DNA from: Zizania palustris
Taxonomy: Eukaryota; Streptophyta; Magnoliopsida; Poales; Poaceae
Length of the DNA stretch: 64,000 nucleotides
Reading direction: 5' to 3'
Assembly (NCBI GenBank): GCA_019279435.1
Contig: JAAALK010000284.1
Coordinates: 18,109,294-18,173,293, forward strand
The stretch's first letter is position 1, and every line of letters begins with the position of its first letter. Shown piece after piece: positions 48,120 to 58,452 of the stretch. The translations under genes were made by a program, and so were the position numbers. The notes under the pieces were generated by a model. It was given only the letters and a program-made list of their open reading frames with translations, made no database searches and was not told the DNA's origin.

Positions 48120-51100
48120 TGTAACAACCCCAGAATTAAAAATAAAATAAAAATGAGGGAAATAATTTTTTCTGAGTTTAAAATAAATAAATCAATTACA
48201 GAAAAGACTTAAAGAACCCTATTAAAGCAAAACAGGGAGAAATAATTCAAATTTGAAGCTGGAAAATTTATGATAGAATCTAGAGGCCAAGAAATATTTT
48301 TGAGAATTTTTACAAAATTTTTCCGACAGAGCTTCAAGCCTTAAGCCAATATTTGAATTTATGGAATTAAATTTAATGGAAAAAGCATTTTAAAAGTTAT
48401 TGGGCCGCAACCCTATTTTCCCCCTCTAAGGCCTTTCGGCCTAGCCCAGTCCGGCCGCGCCCACCGACAGGAGGGACCCACCTGTCGGCGCGTCCTCCCT
48501 CGCTCCCCGCCTGCTCGCGCCTGGCCGGCCCCACCCGCCAGCCTCTCTCACGCTCCTCTCTGCTGCTGCAACGCCGGGCCAGCGTGTCATACCCCTCTCC
48601 TTCGTGCGTGCCCGCTGACAGGTGGGACCAACCTGTCAGCTCCGTCTTCCTCGATGGAAAAGGGGATTCCCTTCCATCCGGCGACCCCCCTCCCCGATCT
48701 CACCGCCGGCCACCCGGATCCACAAAATTGGGCCTAGGATCCCCTTCCCCGACATCCGGCGATCTCATTCCCCCTAGGATCAACGCGTTTTCTCCATTTT
48801 TGGCAAGGATCCGAGAGCTTGGAAAGCTCACCGGAGCATTCTTGGAATTCCATCGGATCCCCTCTGATCTCCTGCCGTTCCTCGCCGTCGGTGACCCCTA
48901 TAAAAGCCCTCGGCCTCACCGCTCTTCGCCCACACCTCCAGAGCCCTAAACATCACAGTCCCGAGCCCTCACCTCTTTGTTCCGGTTTTCTCTCCTGCTT
49001 CGGCTCCGGCAGCCCTTCGCCGGTGCCACAAGCCCCCGTCGCCCTCGCCGACGGCACCAACTGAACCAGTGTCACCTCCCCGTTCCCGGCCACGCCTCCG
49101 TTAGGCCGGTTCGTCGCCGAATCTCGCCGTCGCCGTCGACCCCGAAGGGCTCCGCCGCCTGCTCCTCGACGCCGATCACCGCCGGTCGTCATTCTCCATC
49201 GCCACTGGTACCCCCGTACTCCCCATCCTCCCCTCTACCCGTTTTTGCTGGAAAATAGGGCCTTAGGCCGTCGCCGCCGCCGGTGGCCGCTCGCCGTCGT
49301 TCGGCCAGCGCCGGGGACGAAGACCTCGGTCTCCCCCGTGTCACGTGCGTGCCGGACGAGACCTCCGCCGTGCGATCACGGATGGATGGTTGAGATTAGA
49401 TCGGCCACGGATCTAATCCTGGCCCTTGATCTTAGCCGAAGGGGTATCGGGCGTTGAAGGCCGTCGATCGCCACTTAAGTGCCCCCGCCCCGCCACCGAC
49501 CGTTGGATCTGGAGCCAACGGTCCGGATCCGATCGGCCCACGTGCACAGTGCGCTGGTCCATGGTGGACCTGGCTCACTATGGACCTATGCAGGTTTTTT
49601 GTTTAAAATAAAAATCAGAAAATGGTTTTAAACTTCCAAAATTCATATCTTGCTCAAATTAACTCCAAATTTCACCATTTTAATTATGGAAAATTGGTAT
49701 TTTTATCCTCTACACTTTTATGCAATAAAAACAATATGCTTCCTTGGCACAAAATAATCTTATTAATTAATCAAGAAAAGACCCCTTTAGGATTCAATTA
49801 ATATTCCCTTTAAATAATTCAGAACAACCTTTAATAAATTATATATTAAATTCAGCGGACTTAATGACTTTATTCCACTGTTTTAATGCAATAAAAATAG
49901 CATGATCACTTTGCCCACTTAATTTTATTATATAATATTACAAAAGCCCTTTTTAGGATAATTAATTCACTCATTTAATAAAAAGACAAGACTTTATGAA
50001 ATTATCTTAAAAACTTATATAACAACTTTAGAAGACATAATAACTTAATTTCACTCTTTATACTGCAATAAAAACATTTAGACCATTTTATACCTTTTTA
50101 CTCTAAAAAGGGAAAATAAAACCCCCTTAGGAAAAATAATTATATCAAGTTATAAAATTCAGAAACCCCTCTAAAACTTAATCTTAATATTTAAGTAATA
50201 AACTCATAGAACTTAAAAACCTATCTCCTTTACTTAACCCAACAAAAACACGTAAACATGTATGATTGGTTTTTGGAATGTTTATTGAATGTGATGTTTA
50301 CTTTTCTGTATCGAGAAGACTACTACGCCGTCGACGATCCGGAGTTCTATCCCGAGGTTCCACCTTCACCCTTTGCTGAGCAAGGCAAGTCATCGACCCC
50401 TCTTGTGGAAACAGTTGATCATCATTGAGCCCATGTTTTAATAAATTATCGCTATAACACATATGATAATATTGCATTAGTCCAATATCAAGCCCTACAC
50501 TTATATTTATTAGATCCCCGTCCTTGTGTGCAACCCAAGCCATGCTTATTGAGCCTTAACTCCTTGTCACTCTACAAATATTATATTAGCTAGTGCCCAA
50601 TGTACCGGCACAACTGCTATAGGATGAAAAGAATGAGTCGTAGATAGCTGGATTCTGATATATGAATTTCCCCGTTATTCTCGTCTCTGGACTCTGTTGG
50701 AGTTGGCTGAGTTATAAGTATGGTGGGTTCCGGGTGCAAGCTCGGGCATTGGTTGGTCGCACCTGGGGCACTATAAGGACCGGTCTGTGGGATCTGTTGC
50801 AAAGCACTTCCGTACCAACCACAAGTCTAATGGGTAAGTCCTAACTGGAAGTGTGGAACACTCCGATTCTCTGCACCATAGTGGAGGGGGCAAGGGGCTA
50901 GCCCTCAGGGCGCCTTGTACCGACGAGGCTCAAGGGGGGTATGGTGGAAACTCGACGCGTCGAGACACGATACGAAACCTATAAGAGGGTGCTGTTGAGT
51001 CGCAGGGGACCATATGGAAGGTTTTGGCACGAGTTCCCGTGAAATGGGTCATCTCGTTACACTTTGGTGTAAGTGATGAGTGCGTGCCTTGTGGGTACAG

Positions 51101-51704
51101 TGGTACATCTCTGATCAGAGTAATTTAATCTTTTCGAAAAGCCGAGCCCACGGTCAAGGGCGGGTTGTGTGACTACTCGCAGTTAGTTTACTAATGTTTG
51201 AATGGTTGAGTAATTCATGGCATGTAAGGACTGTTGCGCAAGGAGGTAAAACGTACTCCTCGAGGTAGAAGTTGATAATGCATACACATGTTTACATTTC
51301 AGTACTAATAAATTGATCACATTTAATGCTATACAATTATGCTTCTTCCGCAAAAATTAGCCACTATCTCCCTTGTTATTGTCTTGCATTTTATTTGCAT
51401 TCGGTGGCTTGCTGAGTACATCTGTACTCACCCCGTTGACTTACACCATCAGAGCCTGTCTACTACGAGGAGGATGAAGGTCTAGAGTAGCGACCCAGTC
51501 AAGGCGAGACTGGAAGGAGGCGTTCATCTAGGACCCCTTGATTTTATTAGTTTCTCTTCGCTTTCATTCACTTTTGTAATAATGCGGTCTACGAACCGTG
51601 AATGATTGCCCGTATTGTACGTGGTCACTTGATGAACGTCTTGGTTTATTGATTTTCTTTGGAATTTCAATAAAGGTCCTGATTTATTAAATCGGGGTGC
51701 GACA
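48120..51704 (+). repeat. 5' LTR of C (3585 bp)
   Basis: TGTAACAACCCCAG...GGGTGCGACA. A CCG-rich part (48400-49550) is followed by an AT-rich part (49600-50280) and the conserved end shared with LTR A. Open frames in the CCG-rich part have no recognisable product. Confidence 0.9.
48898..48906 (+). promoter_or_regulatory. TATA box of LTR C
   Basis: CTATAAAAG in a GC-rich surrounding (gacccctataaaagccctcgg), the counterpart of the LTR A box at 6080. Confidence 0.6.
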
Positions 51705-51707
51705 AGA

Positions 51708-51719
51708 TGGTATCAGAGC
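51708..51719 (+). other. Primer-binding site of C (tRNA-iMet)
   Basis: TGGTATCAGAGC, an exact match to the complement of the plant initiator-Met tRNA 3' end, three bases after the LTR. Confidence 0.9.
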
Positions 51720-51842
51720 CGACTTGACTGTAGGAAGCCAAACAGACCTGACCCTAGGACGTATATTAACCCTAATTTCTTACAAAAATTACTTATCTTC
51801 TCATCTTCCGAGATTTTCACAAAAACATTCTCTCTTTTGTAG

Positions 51843-52659
51843 ATGCTGGTCCATACCATGAGTGGGACAATTCGCGACGAAGCCGGATTCATCCGCGAGC
51901 TTGGCGTGCTCGTCGACTTCTTGGAATTCTCCCATGAGCCCGCGTTCCACGGGATCTTTCCTGATGCGAACGAGAGCTACTGCGAAGTCACGGTCGTCAT
52001 CCGCCCCTCCCCCACGCAGCCTCCCTTCTACACCCATGGAGTTGGAGGACCCTCCTTCGTGGTGGCCAGCCAGCGCTGCTCTTCAGGCCCTCGCTGAGCT
52101 CAGATTGGTGTACAACCGCCAGCTTCGCGACACCGTCTACCGCTTCATGCCTATGCGTACACCGGGGAGTCACCGCAGCATGTACATCAGCTCCCTCACT
52201 CAGAACAACTCCGCCATCGCCCGCACCCTGAGGCTGTTGGAGGCTATGGACAATCTTCACACGGAGGCCATCCTCGACGCAGATAGCCAGCACGACACCA
52301 TCGACTACTACCGCCACTCGTCGGAGAACCTGAACCGCGAGAATGCTGACCTTCGTCGCCAGGTTCAACAGAACCATCATCTGAGCACCGAGGTGGAGGA
52401 GTTGAGGCGTCAGAACGAGCTGCTACGCCAGGGCGCTATCAGCACCGCACAGCTCCACCATCAGCTCAAGGAACTGAAGAAGGATCTCGAGGAGGTCGCT
52501 CCTTTTCCGCCTCGCAAGAGGAAATCGCTTCGGTTTCCCACAGTGAAGCCCAAGAGGATTTCCCGCAGTGCACCTCCCGCCGGACCCTCCAGCTCCACCA
52601 CCCCTGCACCGACCACCTCCATTGAGCCCGTGATCGAGTCGTCCCCCGAGCTTCCTTAG
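51843..52659 (+). pseudogene. Extra ORF between PBS and gag in element C (coiled-coil protein)
   Basis: The ATG at 51843 follows ctctcttttgtag. The N-terminal part reads RDEAGFIRELGVLVDFLEFS and SYCEVTVVIRPS. A one-base frame change near 52075 leads into LRLVYNRQLRDTVYRFMPMR, ARTLRLLEAMDNLHTEAIL and a clear coiled coil (NRENADLRRQVQQNHHL, EVEELRRQNELLRQ), then a basic/Pro/Ser-rich tail to the TAG at 52657. Uninterrupted length would be about 270 residues. It is homologous to 8771-9596 of A. It has no gag, protease or zinc motif; function unknown. Confidence 0.75.
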
Positions 52660-52864
52660 ACGTAGATTACGATTGTTTGTTTCTTTTGTTTGTTTTATTT
52701 GTAGTACCGCTCATGTCAGAATATAAGACATGAGTGTAAACTTTCACTAAGAGATGAAAATAAAAGATGTAAGCATCTAGGTCTAATATTCATTTTGAGC
52801 AATAAAATCAATATCAATTCCCCTTAAACTTTGGCACATTCTTTCTGAACCCTTCAACTTCAGG

Positions 52865-53303
52865 ATGGCCAACGACCAAGGATCTGAAGCCCCGCGCGAC
52901 GGAAACACCTCAGGCAACTTGCTTCAGTGGGGAGCAACTGGTCAACGGCAGGCCCCCATTGCCAATCACCCCACACTAGCAGAGGTGATGGCAAACCAAA
53001 ACCAGCTGATTACCTCCCTGCTTGCTCAGATGCAACAACAGCAAAACCAGATGCAAGAGTTTCTCAACATCAGCTCGAGCCTCCTCTCCGCCCCGCCGTC
53101 CATGCTCCGGCACCAGTTTCTCAACTCTCAGAGTTTCTGCGTGTTAGGCCCCCAACCTTCTCCAGCACCACCAATCCAATGGAGGCAGGAGACTGGCTGA
53201 GGACCATAGGCAAGAAGCTAGACCTTCTTCCCTGTACCGAGCAGGAGCGAGTGGCATTCGCCGCTCACCAACTTCAAGGACCTGCCGTGGAGTGGTGGGA
53301 CAA
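52865..53303 (+). pseudogene. Gag of element C, truncated
   Basis: MANDQGSEAPRD..., LAEVMANQNQLITSLLAQMQ, then a frame change near 53090 to SEFLRVRPPTFSS and NPMEAGDWLRTIGKKLDLL. It ends at EWWDNL where the internal deletion joins the 3' LTR tail. No stop codon interrupts the gag-like parts, so C is probably younger than A. The ATG follows ttcaacttcagg. Confidence 0.8.
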
Positions 53304-53455
53304 TCTCTTCACTTTCATTCACTTTTGTAATAATGCGGTCTACGAACCGTGAATGATTGCCCGTATTGTACGTGGTCGCTTGATGAACGTCTTGGTTTAT
53401 TGATTTTCTTTGGAATTTCAATAAAGGTCCTAATTTATTAAATTGGGGCGCGACA
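53304..53455 (+). repeat. Residual 3' LTR tail of C (152 bp)
   Basis: Matches 51552-51704, the last part of the 5' LTR, with few differences (ATCGGGGTGCGACA against ATTGGGGCGCGACA). Confidence 0.9.
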
Positions 53456-53676
53456 CTAATTCAGTGGGATGGTGATGAAGTAGAAGTCATACCCGCAGAC
53501 ACTTCGGCCCAAGTGGCATTGGCCGATGTGTCAGTGGACGCCGTTCACAACAAGGTAGAGTGTCTGTCAGGTAGAGATCTTTCGGATTACGATTTTGTCA
53601 GCGTGTCCAGAGGATGTTTTGTATCAGTGTCTGTGAAGTCGGCTGGTGTAGCATGGCTGTTTTTATATTAGTAGTC

Positions 53677-56600
53677 ATGTCTAGCAAGAGTAATCTAGAT
53701 TGGCTAAAGTCTCGTGTAGAGCAGTATCTGCCTACTAAAGACGGTATCGCCGAAGCCATCGAGGACTTTAGCGAAGTAGAGAAATTAGTACAAGGTTTTG
53801 CGTCGGCCAATCCCTTAGAAGAAGTTGACATAGGTGATGGTAGCATCCTAGGGCTGACTTTTGTAAACCAACATTTACAGCCTGATGAAAAGGCCGAAGT
53901 AATAAAGTTGCTTCAGTCGTATGTTGATTGTTTCGCATGGGAGTATAGCGAGATGCCGAGACTAAGCCACGAGCTCGTGGAGCATCAGCTACCTATCAAG
54001 TCCGGATTTAGGCCCTATAAACAGCCTCCTCGTCGCTTTAATTTGGTCATCTATGACCGAGTTAAAGAAGAAGTAGAGCGACTGCTCAAAGCTGAATTTA
54101 TTAGGCCATGCAGGTACGCAGAATGGGTCGCTAACATTGTGCCTGTAGAGAAGAAAGGGAGCGGCAATATATGAGTTTGTATTGATTTCAGGGATCTGAA
54201 TAAGGCCACTCCGAAGGACGAATATCCGATGCCGATAGCCGACATGCTAATCAACGATGCTTCAGGACACAAGGTACTAAGTTTTCTTGATGGCAATGCT
54301 GGTTATAATCAAATCTTTATGGCTGAAGAGGACGTCTACAAGACAGCCTTTCGATGCCCTAGTTTTGTCGGTTTATTCGAGTGGGTCGTTATGACTTTTG
54401 GTTTGAAGAATGCTGGCACCACATATCAGCATGCTATGAACTAGATCTTTCATGACCTGCTAGGAGTTATGTTAGAAGTTTACATTGATGATGTTGTGGT
54501 CAAATCAGACGCTATGGGAAACCATTTAGCCGATTTGAAAGTTGCTTTTGATAGGATGCGACAGTATGGCTTAAAAATGAACCCACTCAAATGTGCTTTT
54601 GGCGTGTCGGCGGGTAAGTTCTTAGGTTTCATGATTCATGAAAGAGGCATAGAGATTGATCTTAAGAGGCTTGAGAAAATTAGAAACGTTACGGCACCGA
54701 CATGCAAAAAAGATGTGCAAAAGTTGCTAGGCAAGGTGAATTATTTGCGTTGCTTTATATCTAACTTGTCTGGCAAGATTGATACCTTTGTCCCCATACT
54801 TCGGCTAAAGAACGAGGCCGAGTTCACTTGGGGGGCAAGCCAGCAAAGCGCCTTTGAGAAAATCAAGGAGTGCTTGTCATCGCCGCTCGTGGTGAGAGCA
54901 CCCAAAGCCGGGATTCTGTTTCGGCTGTACATCGCTGCTGAAGATAGCGTGATCGGGGTCGTGCTAACCCAGGAGGTAGAAGGAAAAGAGTACATCATTA
55001 CGTTCTTGAGCCGCCGCCTGCTAGACGCCAAAACTAGGTACGCGTTTGTGGAACGTTTGTGTTTATCACTTTACTACGCATGTACCAAGTTGCGCCACTA
55101 TCTTCTCCCTACTACATGTGTTGTCGTTTGCCAAACTGATGTTATAAAACACATGTTGCAAAATCCGATTCTAAGTGGAAGAATCGAAAAGTGAGCTTAC
55201 GCTTTGATTGAATATGATTTGGCCTATGAACCCCTAAGAGCTATGAAAGGCCATATCGTAGCCAACTTTATAGTTGATCACCACATAAACGTCAGTTGGA
55301 GCGACAATGCTGCTTTGATTGAGGTAATACCGTGGAAACTTTACTTTGATGGTTCGGCTTGCAAAAATGGCCAAGGTATTGGAGTGGTTCTCATATCACC
55401 TAGCGGAGTGCACTTTGAAACCTCAGCTTGTTTAGAATTTCCCTCTACCAACAACCAAGGGATTTACTACTAGGGCTTGAATTGGTAGAATCCATGGGTG
55501 TTAAACATGTTCATGCAAATGGTGATTCCCTATTAGTAGTGCAACAAGTGGCTAAGAGTGCTCAATGTTTTAACGGCTTGCTAAATAGCTACTTGGATAA
55601 GTGCCTGGACATAGTTGCTACTTTTGATGACTTCAAAATTTCTCATGTGTCAAAAGAGGCCAATTCAGTTGCAAATGATTTGGCTCAGCAAGCATCTTGT
55701 TACCAAGTCAGGAGAGGAAAATTTTTTGTATGGGAGAAGCCGATGTTTGGTCTCACTACCGAAGCTAGTGACTTCGAACAGGCGCACCCTCTAGGTCAGA
55801 CCCCTCCGGCTGCCGGAGACTACCGCGCGCCAAGGTCCCGGGACCGGAGTATTCCGCTCACCGAACGGTCTAGCACGCTGGAGACCGTGAGCCAAAGTCC
55901 TCCGGACAATGAGGGCTTCCGGGAGCCCGGACCCTCTGGCAGGGGGCTTTGGCCTAATGCGCTCCGCGTGGACAGTCCAGCCAGACTTCGGCAGAAGCAG
56001 GAAGGGCTCGGGGGGCACCCGAAATTAGTAGCCTAGATATTTTTTCAGGGAGTGAGCAAGAGAAACCCTCAGAAGCCCATAAGGGCGATTGGATAACTCC
56101 AATCGTCCAGTATTTGAGAGACCCTAGCCAAAGGGTTGATCAGAAAGTTCGGTGGCAAGCAGTTAAATTTGTATTGCTAGATGACACACTGTATCGTCGA
56201 ACCGTTGACGGAGTATTGTTAAAGTGTCTAGACCGTGAATGATCCCAGGTGGATACGGGAGAAGTCCATGAAGGACTTTGTGGCACTCATCAGTCGGCCT
56301 AGAAAATGAGTTGGATGCTCAAAAGAGCAGGTTTCTACTGGCTGACTATGACTAAGGATTGTTTTAAGTATTATAGGGGGTGTGAAGCATGTCAGAAGTT
56401 TGGCAATATTCAATTAGCTCCTGCTTCATTACTTAACCCTATTGTCAAGCCATGGTCGTTCTGAGGTTGGGGTTTAGACTTCATCGGCCAAATTCACCCT
56501 CCTTCCTCAAAAGGGCATCGGTTCGTGTCGATGGCGACGGATTACTTCACCAAGTGGACCGAGGCCGTACCTCTCAAGAACATGACTCACGCCGAGGTAC

Positions 56601-57346
56601 TTGACTTTATCTTGAAACACATTATACATAGATTCGGTATTCCTCAAACTCTCACTACAGATCAGGGTAGTTCATTTGTTTCTAAAGAAGTGAGGGACTT
56701 CGCCGAAGATTATGGTATTAAGTTGATAAACTCTTCGCGCTACTATGCTCAGGACAATGGTCAGGCCGAGTCTAGTAATAAAACCGTGATTAAGCTCATT
56801 AGGAAGAAAATTGAAGAATTCCCTAAAAGGTGGCATGAAGTGCTCTCTGAGGCACTATGGGCTTGTAGAATTGCAAAGCACGGTGCTACCAAAGTTAGTC
56901 CATATGAGTTGGTGTATGGACAAGAAGCCATTCTACCTGTAGAAGTAGATCTTGGCTCTCTAAGAGTGTTAAAGCAAGATAGCTTATCAGTCGACGAGTA
57001 TGAAACTCTTTTGAAAGACAATATAGAAGAAGTGACCGATAAGAGATTGAGGGCTTTAGAAGCCATAGAAATAGACAAGAGGAGAGTAGCTAAAGCCTAC
57101 AATAAGAAGGTTAAACCAAAATCATTTCAAGTAGGTGACTTGGTTTGGAAGACGATTTTACCCTTAGGCACTAAGAGTCCCAAGTTTGGTAAATGGTCGC
57201 CTAGTTGGGAAGGCCCTTTCAAAATAGCCAAAATCGCTACTGGCAATGCATATGTGTTAGAATCTCTACAAGGAGAGCGGTTTCGAATAGCTTTGAATGG
57301 TAGATACTTGAGAATGTATTTCCCAAGTGTGTGGCAAACAACTTAA
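53677..57346 (+). pseudogene. B2 pol: RT, RNase H, second RNase H, integrase
   Basis: RT begins MSSKSNLDWLKSRVEQY (53677), with FRPYKQPPRRFN, VCIDFRDLNKATPKDEY, FLDGNAGYNQIFMAEED and active site EVYIDDVVVKS (near 54475-54507). RNase H follows (AAEDSVIGVVLTQEVEGKEY). The second RNase H (WKLYFDGSACKNGQGIGVVL) loses frame at about 55460. Integrase has CEACQKFGNIQ, FIGQIHPPSSKG, TDYFTKWTEAVPL, TTDQGSSFVSKEV and an open 273-codon end to 57346. Stops at 54172 (TGA for an expected Arg), 54442, 55192 and near 56280 and 56461. This is the Tat domain order with an added RNase H. Confidence 0.92.
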
Positions 57347-57434
57347 AAGATGTCGAAAGGCCAATATCGAAGGTATCATCTTAAGCCCGTTGTGCTTTTA
57401 GTTCACTTAGTTCACTAAAAGGCAGGGGGGCATG

Positions 57435-58452
57435 TGTTGATAGCAAAAAATGGCATCAATGATTAAGATTGTCAAAATATCAATTTTGGTAATTTGGGCC
57501 GAAAATGCATATGTCCCGGGTTAGGCCGAAGCCCTACAGGGCCGAAGGACCATTGGGCTACGGGCTCTGGAAGCTTCCAGCCAACCCACAGCCTTCGGCC
57601 AGGAGGCCTTCGGAGGCCCACTCCGCCGAAGCTTTGGCCTAATGATCAGACTTCGGCGGGCCTGGCCAAAGGCCCACTTCGGACAGAGATAGAGTTAGAT
57701 CCGATTCTGGTTAAGTGTTTATCTCTACGCGTGATTCAGCCGAGTCTTAATAGATTAAACTTAGAGATTAGAAGTCTAGCCCCTATAAATATAGGGGTGA
57801 GGTCGGTTCAGAGGACCCCCCAACACAAATCAACCACAAATCCCTAGCTTTGAATCGTATTTACTTTATCTTTACTTTTCTGTACTCTTCGTGGGTTTGC
57901 TTGGAAGCCCTCCGACGGCCACTTTGGAACAGTGGTAATCCTTGTTACTTCACTTGTGAAGTATTCGTTAATCTACGTAATAGATTGCTATCGCCTTGTT
58001 ACTTCGCCTGTGAAGTATCCATTAATCTACATAATAGATTTCTATCGCCTTGTTACTTCGCCAGTGAAGTATCCGCTAATCTACGTAACAGATTGCTACC
58101 TTCGCTCCTAGTGCAACACTTAGCAGAATTCGGTCCTCAGGCCGAATTGGTACTACGAATCTACTCCGTTGCAGGTTTCCACGTTTGGAGTTACTCCGTC
58201 GGAGGTGTCCGGAGCTGAGAGATTGGTTTCAGAGGTTGCCAGAACACCCTTCGGCGAGATTACTGCTTCGACCGCATGCCAACACGCTTCGCCAACAGAC
58301 TTCATCATGATAAGCTTCGCCACGGTCGTACTCCGCTCCGGACGAAGTCACGCGCGGGCGTTACGCCTAAGTTATCATTATGTATCCTGCTGTATCGGAG
58401 ACTTCACATCGAATCCCGTTGTTCGGAGGTGATTGTCGCGTAAAGATCAGTT
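57435..58452 (+). repeat. 3' LTR of B2, first 1018 bp; rest displaced beyond element S
   Basis: TGTTGATAGCAAAAAA... preceded by the polypurine tract ggcaggggggcatg. Compared with 5' LTR 43224-44499 it keeps a segment (about 57525-57640) that the 5' LTR lost in part. It is broken after cagtt (58448-58452), the probable S duplication. Confidence 0.9.
57941..58100 (+). repeat. 54-bp tandem repeat in B LTR (3 copies)
   Basis: Units at 57941-57994, 57995-58048 and 58049-58100 begin CTTGTTACTTCGCC and contain GTGAAGTAT and AATCTACGTAATAGATT. The arms ACTTC/GAAGT form a short inverted repeat in each unit. Copy number and length differ in the 5' LTR (one unit shortened by 9 bp) and in B1 (about two units). 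Confidence 0.85.

Larger units (their letters stand above)
48120..53455 (+). mobile_element. Element C: Tekay-like gypsy element with most of the body deleted
   Basis: Complete 5' LTR (48120-51704), PBS, extra ORF and the start of gag, then a direct jump at about 53304 into the last 152 bp of the 3' LTR. Protease to integrase and most of the 3' LTR are gone. The flanks ctgat (48115-48119) and ctaat (53456-53460) differ by one transition. It is related to A in PBS, extra ORF, gag and LTR end, but is a different family (LTR start TGTAACAACCCC). Confidence 0.92.
47833..53620 (+). pseudogene. B2 protease, split by element C
   Basis: MLVDGGATVNLMPYSMLKKL, FNGESSEAKGVLS and LLGRDWIHANCC read to CLI at 48119. 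Element C intervenes. The frame resumes QWDGDEVEVIPADTSAQ at about 53461 and continues to the RT start region. B1 has the undivided version (36827-36123), which confirms the join. Confidence 0.88.
43224..58452 (+). mobile_element. Element B2: Tat-type Ty3-gypsy retrotransposon, plus strand, with two nested insertions
   Basis: The 5' LTR is 43224-44499 and the 3' LTR starts at 57435, then is broken at 58452 by element S. The left flank is ccaat (43219-43223); the right flank is off the window. It carries a PBS, gag, protease, RT, two RNase H domains, integrase and a polypurine tract. Element C interrupts protease at 48120-53455. Without C the part seen is about 9.9 kb. It is the same family as B1, in the opposite orientation. 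Confidence 0.93.

Noticed and set aside
57941..58100. CRISPR-like array
   Set aside because: The 54-bp units are adjacent without unique spacers, lie within a plant LTR, and have no cas genes.
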